Source of the DNA: JBGTCY01 sp041748615
GTDB taxonomy: Bacteria > Bacteroidota > Bacteroidia > Chitinophagales > CAIOSU01
Assembly: GCA_041748615.1 (NCBI GenBank)
Contig: JBGTCY010000193.1
Span: forward strand, 1 to 49,836
Length of the DNA stretch: 49,836 nucleotides
Direction: 5' to 3'
A program made the position numbers and the translations under genes. Each line of letters opens with the position of its first letter. The first letter of the stretch is position 1. The notes below the pieces were generated by a model, which worked only from the letters and a program-made list of their open reading frames with translations, was not told the DNA's origin and ran no database searches. This document shows positions 1 to 7,401 of this stretch, piece by piece.

Positions 1-125
1 AAATGCCCTCTTTGGAGCATTAGACAATCAAATAAACCGCTATCTGCTTCTCAATAATCATGTCGCGGTCTGTTAATCTTTTTGATAACTAAAAAATAAC
101 AATGTGTAATTTTAGAATCTTGTGA

Positions 126-416
126 GAAAATCAGCAGAACCAAATTAATATCAAACAAGATTCAATAAGTCATTTTATACAAATACTTTCAGAACAGTTA
201 AAACAAACAAAAGACTACAGAATTACAAACCGAATTTGTGAAGTAAAATTGAAACCAAAGACAAAAACTTTGACAGTTTCTAAACTACCTAAAGACTTTG
301 AATTGGTTGTTTTACAAGTTAATCATAAATGGGTTTTAGTAAGTTACTTTGACCCAAAAGACAACTTGCCACAGACAGGTTGGATAAAGAAAAAATATTT
401 AGACAAACCTTACTAG
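126..416 (+). pseudogene. Orphan C-terminal fragment with SH3-like end
   Basis: An open frame of 96 codons runs from just after a TGA at 123-125 to a TAG at 414-416, with no ATG, GTG or TTG start placed sensibly. The amino acid content is protein-like: a Lys-rich first half, then a segment containing KLPKDFELVVLQ, HKWVLVSYFD and QTGWIKKKYL. That pattern of short beta strands ending in a G-W-I turn resembles the end of a bacterial SH3 domain. I infer the 3' remnant of a gene whose 5' part has been lost; the sequence upstream has stops in every frame. The exact family is not recognised. An unusual start codon or a sequencing error upstream is the alternative. Confidence 0.4.
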
Positions 417-421
417 CAAGG

Positions 422-529
422 ATGAAAGAATTTAATCTTGGAGAAATAGTTGACGAAATTCTTCCGTATGGCTGCATCATGGCAGGCGACTGGATGAAGG
501 ATGCGCTCTGGAGGAAGAAAAAGAAATAA
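422..529 (+). CDS. Possible 35-aa small protein
   Basis: A short frame starts at ATG 422 and ends at TAA 527, eight bases before the next longer frame. The product would begin MKEFNLGEIVDEI and end in a run of lysines. It sits between the SH3-like remnant and the 283-aa gene on the same strand. There is no clear ribosome site and no recognised family. It could equally be the 3' tail of a degraded gene. Confidence 0.22.
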   Translation: MKEFNLGEIVDEILPYGCIMAGDWMKDALWRKKKK

Positions 530-537
530 GAAATATC

Positions 538-1389
538 ATGCTTACGCTGAAACATATTTATAAAATCATGGCTGAAACACCGGAGCCGTTTTTATGGCTC
601 CCCGATTTCTCGCATTGTGAAATACCGACATGGAAAAACGGAAAACACGTTCCCTATACGGAGGAGGGTTTTCGTTTTTATCTTCGTTGGTTGCTGCGTC
701 ACATGGATGAAAATGATTTCAGGTGCAATGTGTATCAGCGGGAAATATTGAAATACATGGAAGCTAATAACCTGCTGCCTTATGCTACGGTAATGGTCTG
801 GGCGGGTGTCGGATATTTCTGGTCTGTGGATGAGGAACATGAATTTCCGCGCGGATTTCTGAAACATCTCTCAATCAATAAACTTGCAAATGAGGACGTA
901 CTTGCTGCAAAAAAGTATCTGCCTGATTTTCAAACGCTAACCTCACTTTCCGAAGAAGAAAAGCTGCAAGTGATTTTGGTGTTCTTCATTCATGCCCGGG
1001 AACAAAAGAAAAAATGGATGCGGCTGAAAGGCGCTAAATGGATGGATATTGGGTGGCGACCTTTGCTGAAAGCGGCAATGGCGCATGTCAATAAATATAA
1101 AATTCAGAAACGGAAGGAGGAATTACTGCGGGATTTCATTGACGGTGCGTTAAGACTTCAGTCACGGTTTCCTGAAAAAACTGCTTTCAAAGCGGAAAAG
1201 ATAGAAAACCAGCGAAAACCCTTTGGGCATTTGAATATGTCAATTCCATTAACACCTGATGAAATGAAAGGACTGAAAGAGTGGAGGGTAAAAGCAGAGC
1301 AAGTTTTTGAGGAGATATACGCCAACACAAAAATTATTAAAGAGGATGGAAAATTTAAGCGGGTTCGGAATGATGAAACATTAAAATAA
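538..1389 (+). CDS. Hypothetical 283-aa protein (unknown family)
   Basis: The frame encodes 283 residues; an internal ATG at 568 (MAETPEPF...) is an equally good start, giving 273 residues. I do not recognise a family. The protein is rich in Trp, Arg and Lys, has no signal peptide or membrane segment, and ends in a charged, probably helical tail (MKGLKEWRVKAEQVFEEIYA). The middle contains a hydrophobic stretch (LQVILVFFIHAREQ) followed by basic residues. It lies 22 bp upstream of the trypsin-like protease gene on the same strand, so the two are probably cotranscribed. Together with the fragment upstream this looks like an accessory cassette. Function unknown. Confidence 0.65.
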   Translation: MLTLKHIYKIMAETPEPFLWLPDFSHCEIPTWKNGKHVPYTEEGFRFYLRWLLRHMDENDFRCNVYQREILKYMEANNLLPYATVMVWAGVGYFWSVDEEHEFPRGFLKHLSINKLANEDVLAAKKYLPDFQTLTSLSEEEKLQVILVFFIHAREQKKKWMRLKGAKWMDIGWRPLLKAAMAHVNKYKIQKRKEELLRDFIDGALRLQSRFPEKTAFKAEKIENQRKPFGHLNMSIPLTPDEMKGLKEWRVKAEQVFEEIYANTKIIKEDGKFKRVRNDETLK

Positions 1390-1411
1390 AGCCCCTCTAA
1401 ATTTGTAATAA

Positions 1412-2185
1412 ATGGACGAAATTCTCAACATACATCAATTATTTTTCCCAGTAGTAGGATATGAGGAAAAGAATGGACAAAAAGAAATTAAGAACATTTT
1501 TGGCACCTCCTTTTCGATTAAAAACACCTACTTCCTGACTGCGGGGCATAGTATAAAGAATTCTAAAGAATGTTTAAAGTTCGGAATTGCTTATCTACCG
1601 CATGGACAAACTATTTTCGAGATAGCAGAAGCCGAAGCAAGTGAAGTGTATGAATCAGTAGATATGGGAATAATCCAAGCGAAAGTGCCTTACGGAAAAT
1701 GGTTAAAATGGAGGCTGGATAAACTGCCGATGTTAACGGATGTTCAAACCGGAGGCTACCCATATGGATTTGATAGCAAAGAGAGAAGAATTGGCAGCAG
1801 AAGCTATAAAGGTTATGTCGTCAGTTCTAGACCTTTTGAGAGGTTCACGAGTTATCCATATTGCTACGAATTGTCATTTCAATGTCCAAGAGGTTTATCT
1901 GGAGCCGCTTTGTGTAAAAGAGGTGATGAGTTTGCAACCATTCATGGATTAATCATAGGTAATGCACAAACAGAAATGGAAGTGTACCGGGAAAAAGAAG
2001 AAATTGAGGATAAGGGGAAGAATGAGAAAATAATTCATACCTACATTAAAACGGAAGTGTTATCTCATGGGATTGCTATTCAATCGCAGGAATTGGCAAA
2101 AATTCAATCTGAGTTGTTAGGAAAAACTTTGCAAGAATATCTTGAGGAAAACGAAATGATTGATTTTTCGGAAACAGTGTTTTAA
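1412..2185 (+). CDS. Cytosolic trypsin-like serine protease
   Basis: The 257-aa product has the three elements of a chymotrypsin-fold serine protease: His46 in FLTAGH, Asp84 in ESVDMGII and Ser163 in CPRGLSGAAL (the GxSG nucleophile motif). The N-terminus (MDEILNIHQLFFPVVGY) has no signal peptide and no membrane helix, so the protease should be intracellular, unlike the periplasmic DegP/HtrA proteins; there is also no PDZ domain. The C-terminal ~70 residues are charged and probably helical. Such small cytosolic trypsin domains occur in bacterial conflict or regulated-proteolysis cassettes, which makes a defence or stress role possible but unproven. It follows the 283-aa gene by 22 bp and converges on the nfu gene. 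Confidence 0.75.
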   Translation: MDEILNIHQLFFPVVGYEEKNGQKEIKNIFGTSFSIKNTYFLTAGHSIKNSKECLKFGIAYLPHGQTIFEIAEAEASEVYESVDMGIIQAKVPYGKWLKWRLDKLPMLTDVQTGGYPYGFDSKERRIGSRSYKGYVVSSRPFERFTSYPYCYELSFQCPRGLSGAALCKRGDEFATIHGLIIGNAQTEMEVYREKEEIEDKGKNEKIIHTYIKTEVLSHGIAIQSQELAKIQSELLGKTLQEYLEENEMIDFSETVF

Positions 2186-2318
2186 TTATTGCGAACAGGT
2201 GCTTAGTTATCAAGTTTAGTTTTAGCAGACAGTTTATTGCTACGAAATTGCCAACTTCTTGGAGCTGCAAACTGTTTCTTGAAATATTGGCGCAAAAAGA
2301 ATTGGGGAACGAATAAAT

Positions 2319-2345
2319 AGATAGCAATGAAAAGCATTGCTATCT
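2319..2345. terminator. Bidirectional hairpin between convergent genes
   Basis: A perfect 11-bp stem (AGATAGCAATG and its complement) encloses a 5-nt loop, between the converging protease and nfu-type genes. The position suggests a shared transcription stop. The T tracts on either side are weak. Confidence 0.55.
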
Positions 2346-2354
2346 GAAAAACAA

Positions 2355-2939
2355 TTATCCTTCCTCAGCCACCACCTCCTGCACCTCCGGTATCATACGT
2401 TTCAACATGCCCTCTATTCCCGCTTTCAGGGTGAGCGTGGATGAAGGACAGCCGCTGCACGAGCCTTGCATCACCAGCGTGACTATCCCTTCGTTGAAGG
2501 ATTTAAACTGAATCGCGCCACCATCCATTTCCACCGCAGGTTTCACATATTTATCCAGCAGTTCGCGGATGCGGATTTCTAATTCTCCGTTTTTTCCTTC
2601 AGGGGAATCGTTTGTGGAAGTGTGAGTAAAATAATTTTCGCTCACTATAGTTTTACCGGCAGTCAGATATTCGCGGATAAATTGTTTTACTTCAGGAATG
2701 ATTTCTTCCCACGCTGTTCCCGCTTTTTTTGAAATCGTAATAAAATTATTGGCGATAAAAACACCACTCACATAAGGGAGCGCGAACAACGCTTTTGCCA
2801 TAGGAACATGTTCGGTGCTGTCCGCGTCCTTGCAATCAACGCTGTCGTTTTTCAGCAGCATCCTGTTGGTGACAAACTTCAACGATTCGGGGTTGGGCGT
2901 GTATTCGGTATAAATCTCGATGGCTAAAGTGGCGTTCAT
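2355..2939 (-). CDS. NfuA/NFU1-type Fe-S cluster scaffold protein
   Basis: The 194-aa protein has the two-domain layout of NFU1-like scaffolds. Residues ~5-95 form the Nfu N-terminal domain (IEIYTEYTPNPESLKF, ALFALPYVSGVFIANNFITI). Residues ~118-190 form the NifU C-terminal domain with the cluster-binding CxxC at Cys161/Cys164 (GSCSGCPSS) and the preceding VKPAVEMDGG motif. Proteins of this family carry a 4Fe-4S cluster and pass it to client enzymes in the cytosol. The gene stands alone, followed by the hairpin at 2319-2345. The N-terminal domain is the canonical Nfu_N type, not the degenerate A-type domain of E. coli NfuA, so NFU1-like is the better name. Confidence 0.93.
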   Translation of the reverse strand: MNATLAIEIYTEYTPNPESLKFVTNRMLLKNDSVDCKDADSTEHVPMAKALFALPYVSGVFIANNFITISKKAGTAWEEIIPEVKQFIREYLTAGKTIVSENYFTHTSTNDSPEGKNGELEIRIRELLDKYVKPAVEMDGGAIQFKSFNEGIVTLVMQGSCSGCPSSTLTLKAGIEGMLKRMIPEVQEVVAEEG

Positions 2940-2978
2940 ATTTCTTCGATTTAGTTGCGTAACAAGATGAAAGGGGAG

Positions 2979-4739
2979 TTAGTTCTGTTGAATAATTTTT
3001 CCTTCGCGGTCAATCAATTTTTCTACCTGCATCATCACGCCCTTCACTTTTTCCATCACGATTACTTTGGCGATGTTTTTTTCAAACGGAGCGGCAAAGC
3101 TGAATCGCGGCTCAATCACAAAATTGCCGGAATCATTGATATATCCCCACAGCCCATCGCTTAAAGCAACAGGCGCAAGTCCTTCACTGAAATCACCGGC
3201 TTGAGAAAATCGGGGCGGAATTTTCCATTCTCCGGATTGGTCAATATATCCCCACAGCGAATCGGACAGCACCGGAGCCAGCCCACCCGAAAAATTTCCG
3301 CCATCCGTATATTTGAGGCGCACGCGCACATTGCCTTTCGTATCCACAAAACCATAGCCTAACCTGCGCTTTCTGACCAAAGCCAATCCTTCCGAAAATT
3401 CATACACCTCGTCATATTCCAGCGGAACCACAATTTCACCTTTACGATTGATGAAACCGTATCTGCAATTATCATTGTAACAATCGCCCTTGCCCACAAT
3501 CGCGAAACCATTCACAAAATCTTCACCTTCATTGAACTGCGGTTTGATGACCAACTCGCCATCTTTATCCACGTATCCGAATGCGCACAAGTCCTCGCAG
3601 TTGCCAACCACCACGGCAGCCAGCCCTTCGGAAAAAGGATACACTTCGTCAAACAACGGGGGCACCAGCACCTCCCGCGAGGCGGAATCGCGAAATCCAT
3701 ACAAGCCGTTTTTTTCAAATGAAACAACTAATCTGCGGGCAAGTGTGATTTCACGCTCTAATTGTTCCCCATAAGGATAGTCGGGATTGTAAGTTTTAAA
3801 TTGTTCCAGAATCACCGGGTCGCGCTTCACATTATAGACCTCGAACAATTCTTTCCAGGCAAGCATGATGTTCCGGTTTTTCGGATAGGTGCGAATGAAT
3901 TTTTGAATGTCGAACACAGTGCGGCTTTTGGTAACAATCGCATAGATGCTGTCCTGCGCCTGTTTTGTATAAGGATTTTCGGGATACTTCAGCATAAAGT
4001 CTTCATAACTTTTCAAGGAATGGTCTTTGGTGAAATCTCGGAAAAGCAACAGTTCATATTTTTCTTTCGCTTCTTTGAAATACGGACTGCCTGGGTGTTT
4101 CTTTAGAAAATCTTCATAGGCTTGCCAACTGCCGCTTTCGGTCATTTTTTTATACAAAAGACTTTCGTACAATTGATGTGCGTCCGTCACCTGTTCGGCA
4201 TTCGGATAGCGCTCCATAAAATCTTTAAAACTCTCGTAGGTGAAAGAACCCATTGCGTCTTCGTATGCCAAATGATTTCTGCGCTCTGTGGCAATGGACA
4301 ACTGTCGGGCTTTCGAATAAGTATGAATGAAATGCTCCCACGCCTCAAGCGTGTTGATGCTGTCTGCTTTCTGATAGGCTGTCGTGCAAATGTTTTGCAG
4401 CAATTGATTAATTGTGAAATTTCGAACGCCCAGCCTCGCAAGTTTTTTCAACTTTCCTTCCTTGAGCGTTCCCGGAAAAAGTGAATGTGCTTTGGAAGCG
4501 TGAAAATATGCGCTGTCTAAATGGAAGGATTTGTTGTCTTCAGAAGAAAAATATTTGGCGGCAATAAAATGCAGAGGCGCGTTGGTCGCATCTTTTTTCA
4601 AGCCTTTTTCAATCACAGCTTTGGCTTCAGGATAGCTGCCTTCATTCACCAACAAAAGCGCTTTGACGAACGCATCGGCATAAGCGGATTGCGCGGATAA
4701 AATGAGCAGGAAAAATATCGTAGTGTGAATGACTTTCAT
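2979..4739 (-). CDS. Secreted TPR-like / WG-repeat protein
   Basis: The 586-aa product begins with a clear signal peptide (MKVIHTTIFFLLILSAQSA, cleavage near residue 21). Residues ~25-330 are helical repeats of about 45 residues, each with an F...YP.N.....A core (for example YEDFLKKHPGSPYFKEAKEK). Residues ~345-570 contain six WG-type beta repeats recognisable by xxGYID..G....P.F....F..GLA. WG repeats are common in secreted Bacteroidota proteins; their molecular role is not settled, so I assign none beyond a periplasmic or outer-surface location. A TAAATTTA box at 4753-4760 is a possible -7 element for this strand. It is divergent from the DMT transporter gene. Confidence 0.85.
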   Translation of the reverse strand: MKVIHTTIFFLLILSAQSAYADAFVKALLLVNEGSYPEAKAVIEKGLKKDATNAPLHFIAAKYFSSEDNKSFHLDSAYFHASKAHSLFPGTLKEGKLKKLARLGVRNFTINQLLQNICTTAYQKADSINTLEAWEHFIHTYSKARQLSIATERRNHLAYEDAMGSFTYESFKDFMERYPNAEQVTDAHQLYESLLYKKMTESGSWQAYEDFLKKHPGSPYFKEAKEKYELLLFRDFTKDHSLKSYEDFMLKYPENPYTKQAQDSIYAIVTKSRTVFDIQKFIRTYPKNRNIMLAWKELFEVYNVKRDPVILEQFKTYNPDYPYGEQLEREITLARRLVVSFEKNGLYGFRDSASREVLVPPLFDEVYPFSEGLAAVVVGNCEDLCAFGYVDKDGELVIKPQFNEGEDFVNGFAIVGKGDCYNDNCRYGFINRKGEIVVPLEYDEVYEFSEGLALVRKRRLGYGFVDTKGNVRVRLKYTDGGNFSGGLAPVLSDSLWGYIDQSGEWKIPPRFSQAGDFSEGLAPVALSDGLWGYINDSGNFVIEPRFSFAAPFEKNIAKVIVMEKVKGVMMQVEKLIDREGKIIQQN

Positions 4740-4802
4740 GAAATCGAAGCGGTAAATTTAAGGTTAATGCAGACACGGAAAAATCCGGGATAACTGAACT
4801 GC

Positions 4803-4810
4803 TACCTTTG
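4803..4810 (+). promoter_or_regulatory. Bacteroidota -7 box, nearly leaderless
   Basis: TACCTTTG matches the Bacteroidota sigma-ABfr -7 consensus TAnnTTTG exactly. Only seven bases separate it from the ATG at 4818, so the expected transcription start falls at or next to the start codon. No good -33 TTG is seen. Confidence 0.6.
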
Positions 4811-4817
4811 CCCCGCC

Positions 4818-5711
4818 ATGCTGAAAGTGCATCTTGCTTTATTCGCGGTGAACCTGCTTTACGGAGCGAATTACACGATTGCCAAGGAAGTGATGCCGCT
4901 CTACATTCAGCCTTTTGGCTTCATCGTGATTCGTGTCGTGAGCGCCACCATTTTGTTTTTCTTAGTTCATGCCTTGCTCATGAAAGAAAAAGTGGAACGC
5001 CAGGATATTCCGAGATTGGTGTTGTGCGCGTTTTTTGGCGTTGCGCTCAATCAACTGTTGTTTTTCAAAGGACTCGACCTCACTACCCCCATCAACGCTT
5101 CCCTGATGATGATTACCACCCCGGTGAGCGTGTTGCTGATAGCGGTTTTCAGCAAAGTGGAAAGGCTCTCCGTGGCAAAAGTAAGTGGTGTTTTGCTGGC
5201 GGCATTGGGCGCGTTTGTGATTATCTATTGGGGAAAACACTTCACGGTAAATGACAATAGTTTTTTGGGAGATATTTTCATTCTTATTAACGCGAGTTCC
5301 TATGCGGTTTTCTTAGTGTTGGTGAAACCGCTCATGAGTAAATATCACCCGCTGACCGTCATCAAATGGGTGTTCTTATTCGGACTACCGTTTGTGTTGC
5401 CGGTCGGCTGGCGCGAATTCATGGAAATTCGCTGGGAGGAAATGCCGCTTTCTGCCTGGATGTGCGTGGTGTATGTGGTGATTGGTCCCACATTTTTAGC
5501 GTATTTGCTCAACGTGTATGCGCTCATCAAGGCTAATCCGTCATTGGTGGGAGTTTATATTTATCTGCAACCGCTGCTCGCGTCCGCCATCGCGCTCGCG
5601 CTTGGGAAAGACGAACTAACGGCAATCAAAGTCTTTGCATCGTTTTTAATTTTTACCGGTGTTTACTTAGCGGGAAAAAAGATGAAAGAAAAAGTGACTG
5701 CAAAAGCCTGA
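4818..5711 (+). CDS. EamA/DMT-superfamily transporter
   Basis: The 297-aa product is almost entirely hydrophobic and fits ten transmembrane helices arranged as two EamA domains (about residues 5-140 and 150-290). Typical DMT features are the N-terminal LLYGANYTIAKEVMP, the MMITTPVSVLLIAV segment at the end of the first repeat, and YLQPLLASAIALALGKDEL in the second. Family members export metabolites such as amino acids across the inner membrane; the substrate cannot be told from sequence. It is divergent from the WG-repeat gene and appears to be a single-gene transcript ending before an inverted repeat. Confidence 0.92.
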   Translation: MLKVHLALFAVNLLYGANYTIAKEVMPLYIQPFGFIVIRVVSATILFFLVHALLMKEKVERQDIPRLVLCAFFGVALNQLLFFKGLDLTTPINASLMMITTPVSVLLIAVFSKVERLSVAKVSGVLLAALGAFVIIYWGKHFTVNDNSFLGDIFILINASSYAVFLVLVKPLMSKYHPLTVIKWVFLFGLPFVLPVGWREFMEIRWEEMPLSAWMCVVYVVIGPTFLAYLLNVYALIKANPSLVGVYIYLQPLLASAIALALGKDELTAIKVFASFLIFTGVYLAGKKMKEKVTAKA

Positions 5712-5734
5712 TGGATATGTCTCGCATCCTTCTC

Positions 5735-5852
5735 AGCCTCACCCCTCCGAAGGAGACCGGACTGTTTACCAAATAACGGGAAAAACAGCCTTTTTTTCTC
5801 CTGGGAAAAGAAAACAGTTCGGACTCCTTCTCCATTGGAGAAGGGCGAGGCT
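5735..5852. repeat. Imperfect long inverted repeat (palindromic repeat family)
   Basis: The left arm (5735-5767, AGCCTCACCCCTCCGAAGGA...) and the right arm (5812-5852, ending GGAGAAGGGCGAGGCT) are imperfect inverted copies, enclosing a 44-bp T-rich centre. The right arm is related to the in-frame insertion inside ileS (18955-18999): both have CGGACTCC, then CTC..TTGGAG, then a GAGGCT end. It probably also terminates the DMT transcript. Confidence 0.65.
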
Positions 5853-5895
5853 TGCTTCGTAATGAACGAAGGGAGTTATTACATGTGTACATAGT

Positions 5896-5913
5896 CCCAC
5901 GCTTAAACGTGGG
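5896..5913. repeat. Hairpin CCCACG-6nt-CGTGGG
   Basis: A 6-bp perfect stem closes the loop CTTAAA, followed by GGTTATAGAATGCC. The form is similar to the short hairpins at the ends of IS200/IS605-type or RAYT-associated repeats, but no transposase is present nearby. Confidence 0.5.
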
Positions 5914-5994
5914 GTTATAGAATGCCAGTCACCAAAAGGCATTAGCCCATATAAGGGAAATTGTCAAGATAAGTTCCACAATTCCAACCAATGA

Positions 5995-6046
5995 ACCACA
6001 TAGGCATATAGGACACATAGCTATGTGTCCTATATGCCTATGTGGT
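5995..6046. repeat. Perfect 52-bp palindrome without spacer
   Basis: Positions 5995-6020 are the exact reverse complement of 6021-6046, centred on CACATAG|CTATGTG. There is no loop and no mismatch. It lies in the DMT-tonB intergenic region, which otherwise contains only repeats. It could be a foldback element, a strong cruciform or regulatory site, or an assembly foldback artefact. Confidence 0.9.
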
Positions 6047-6081
6047 AATTTTTACTGGCATTTTTCAGTTCAATTTTTTGT

Positions 6082-6105
6082 GGAAGTTATTTTGAAAGTG
6101 TTCCT
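6082..6105. repeat. 24-bp dispersed repeat, copy A
   Basis: GGAAGTTATTTTGAAAGTGT followed by TCCT recurs at 35610-35633 with one difference. The two ends (GGAA...TTCC) are complementary. Its role is unknown. Confidence 0.6.
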
Positions 6106-6183
6106 AAGTCAGTCAATGGCTAAAAAACACATATCTGTCAAATTCATGTCATAAGAAAATTTTAGTGTATCGTTTCCCTGCCA

Positions 6184-7041
6184 ATGGCGTTGTACAGAAA
6201 ACAACACGCCATGCTTACACTCATTTATCTGCTGGGAGGGTTTATCGGATGTATCAGCCTTCTCGTTTTATCACTCCGTTATTTTTTTGATTACAAAGCA
6301 AAAACCGTTTCTGAAAAATACGCGGGAACGGCAGAGGGGAAATCCGTATTCCTGAAAAAATATCCTGAAGTAAATCCCGAAATCTACCGCCCGCTGTTTT
6401 TCAGAACGGGGATGGCGCTTGCCATCGGTTTTATGATTGCCGCGTTTTCAATTCCCACCTACTATCAAAAGAAAGAAGTGTTTGGTAACGAACCCGTTCC
6501 GGATGTTTTTGAAGGAGAAATCCACATCACGCATACAAAGGAAAAAGAAATTAAACCGGAACCGAAAAAAACACCCCCGAAAAATGCGGAGCACAAAATC
6601 ATCAAGCCGACAGATAAAGAAGAATTGGATGAAGAAACTAAAGAAACAGTTGATGATGTAAAACCTGAAGATGAAATTTATTTTGGGAATGAAGTAAAAC
6701 TGCCCGATGAAGAAACCTTTGACCCGAATGCGACTTTTGTTGTCGTGGAAGCTATGCCTGAATTTCCGGGCGGTGATGAGGCGTTGCGCAGGTATTTATC
6801 GAAAACTCCTTATCACCGGATTGCAAGGGAAAACGGCATTGAAGGCATCGTTTATATCCGTTTTGTCATTGACAAAGACGGTACCATCACAAATGTGGAA
6901 TTAGCCCGCAGCGCTTATAAACTTTTAGACGATGCAGCGCTCAACCAGGTGAAAAAAATGCCGCGATGGACGCCCGGCAAACAGAGGGAAATACCTGTGA
7001 AGGTGCAGATGGTGGTTCCGATTCGTTTTTCAACAATGTGA
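6184..7041 (+). CDS. tonB: Energy transducer TonB family protein
   Basis: The product has up to 285 aa; a second start at 6211 (MLTLIYLLGG) would remove nine residues. The C-terminal ~90 residues are a clear TonB domain (EAMPEFPGGDEALRRYL, EGIVYIRFVIDKDGTI, LDDAALNQVKKMPRWTPGKQ). The N-terminal part has two hydrophobic helices (residues ~13-31 and ~75-92) instead of the usual one, then a Pro/Lys/Glu-rich periplasmic spanner. TonB couples the ExbB/ExbD proton motor to outer-membrane receptors; no exbB, exbD or receptor gene is seen in this window. A 39-aa membrane ORF follows 64 bp downstream. Confidence 0.92.
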   Translation: MALYRKQHAMLTLIYLLGGFIGCISLLVLSLRYFFDYKAKTVSEKYAGTAEGKSVFLKKYPEVNPEIYRPLFFRTGMALAIGFMIAAFSIPTYYQKKEVFGNEPVPDVFEGEIHITHTKEKEIKPEPKKTPPKNAEHKIIKPTDKEELDEETKETVDDVKPEDEIYFGNEVKLPDEETFDPNATFVVVEAMPEFPGGDEALRRYLSKTPYHRIARENGIEGIVYIRFVIDKDGTITNVELARSAYKLLDDAALNQVKKMPRWTPGKQREIPVKVQMVVPIRFSTM

Positions 7042-7105
7042 GAGGCACGGACAATATGCGGAAACAACCTGCGTTTTTTCAGCAACTCTCAATCAAAAGT
7101 CGAAT

Positions 7106-7225
7106 ATGTTTCTATTCATTGCCACACTCATGGGCGCGGTGAGCGCTGCGGGATTAGTCCTTATCTTTTCAAAAATCATCCTCGATCGGAAATCCGCGGA
7201 TTTCATGCTGGGAACGAAGAAGTGA
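7106..7225 (+). CDS. Possible 39-aa single-helix membrane protein
   Basis: The ATG at 7106 opens a 39-aa frame ending at TGA 7223. Residues ~2-25 are hydrophobic (FLFIATLMGAVSAAGLVLIF), followed by a basic SKIILDRKSADF segment. The layout recalls the first helix plus FDYKAKTVSEK of the TonB just upstream. It may be a small membrane protein cotranscribed with tonB, or a degraded partial copy of its N-terminus. Confidence 0.4.
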   Translation: MFLFIATLMGAVSAAGLVLIFSKIILDRKSADFMLGTKK

Positions 7226-7307
7226 CAATCCAATTCAGTTTTTTTTCAGGGAAATTCTTCACTGATGCTATAAGAATTCATGAAAACCCTCAATGAAATA
7301 ATCAGGG

Positions 7308-7315
7308 TAACTTTG
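7308..7315 (+). promoter_or_regulatory. Bacteroidota -7 box upstream of TPR gene
   Basis: TAACTTTG matches TAnnTTTG exactly and would start a transcript with a leader of about 80 nt before the ATG at 7402. No convincing -33 TTG is visible. Confidence 0.5.
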
Positions 7316-7401
7316 CTGTGCTTCACCGGTTCTTGAAAAACATTGAAATTCCCTGCCGGTGATTGCAACGAACCGGAAACATTTTCGTTATATCCAACAG
7401 C

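Noticed and set aside
5712..6183. A gene in the DMT-tonB gap
   Set aside because: Only repeats, hairpins and the 52-bp palindrome are present; the only sizeable open frame crosses the inverted repeat.
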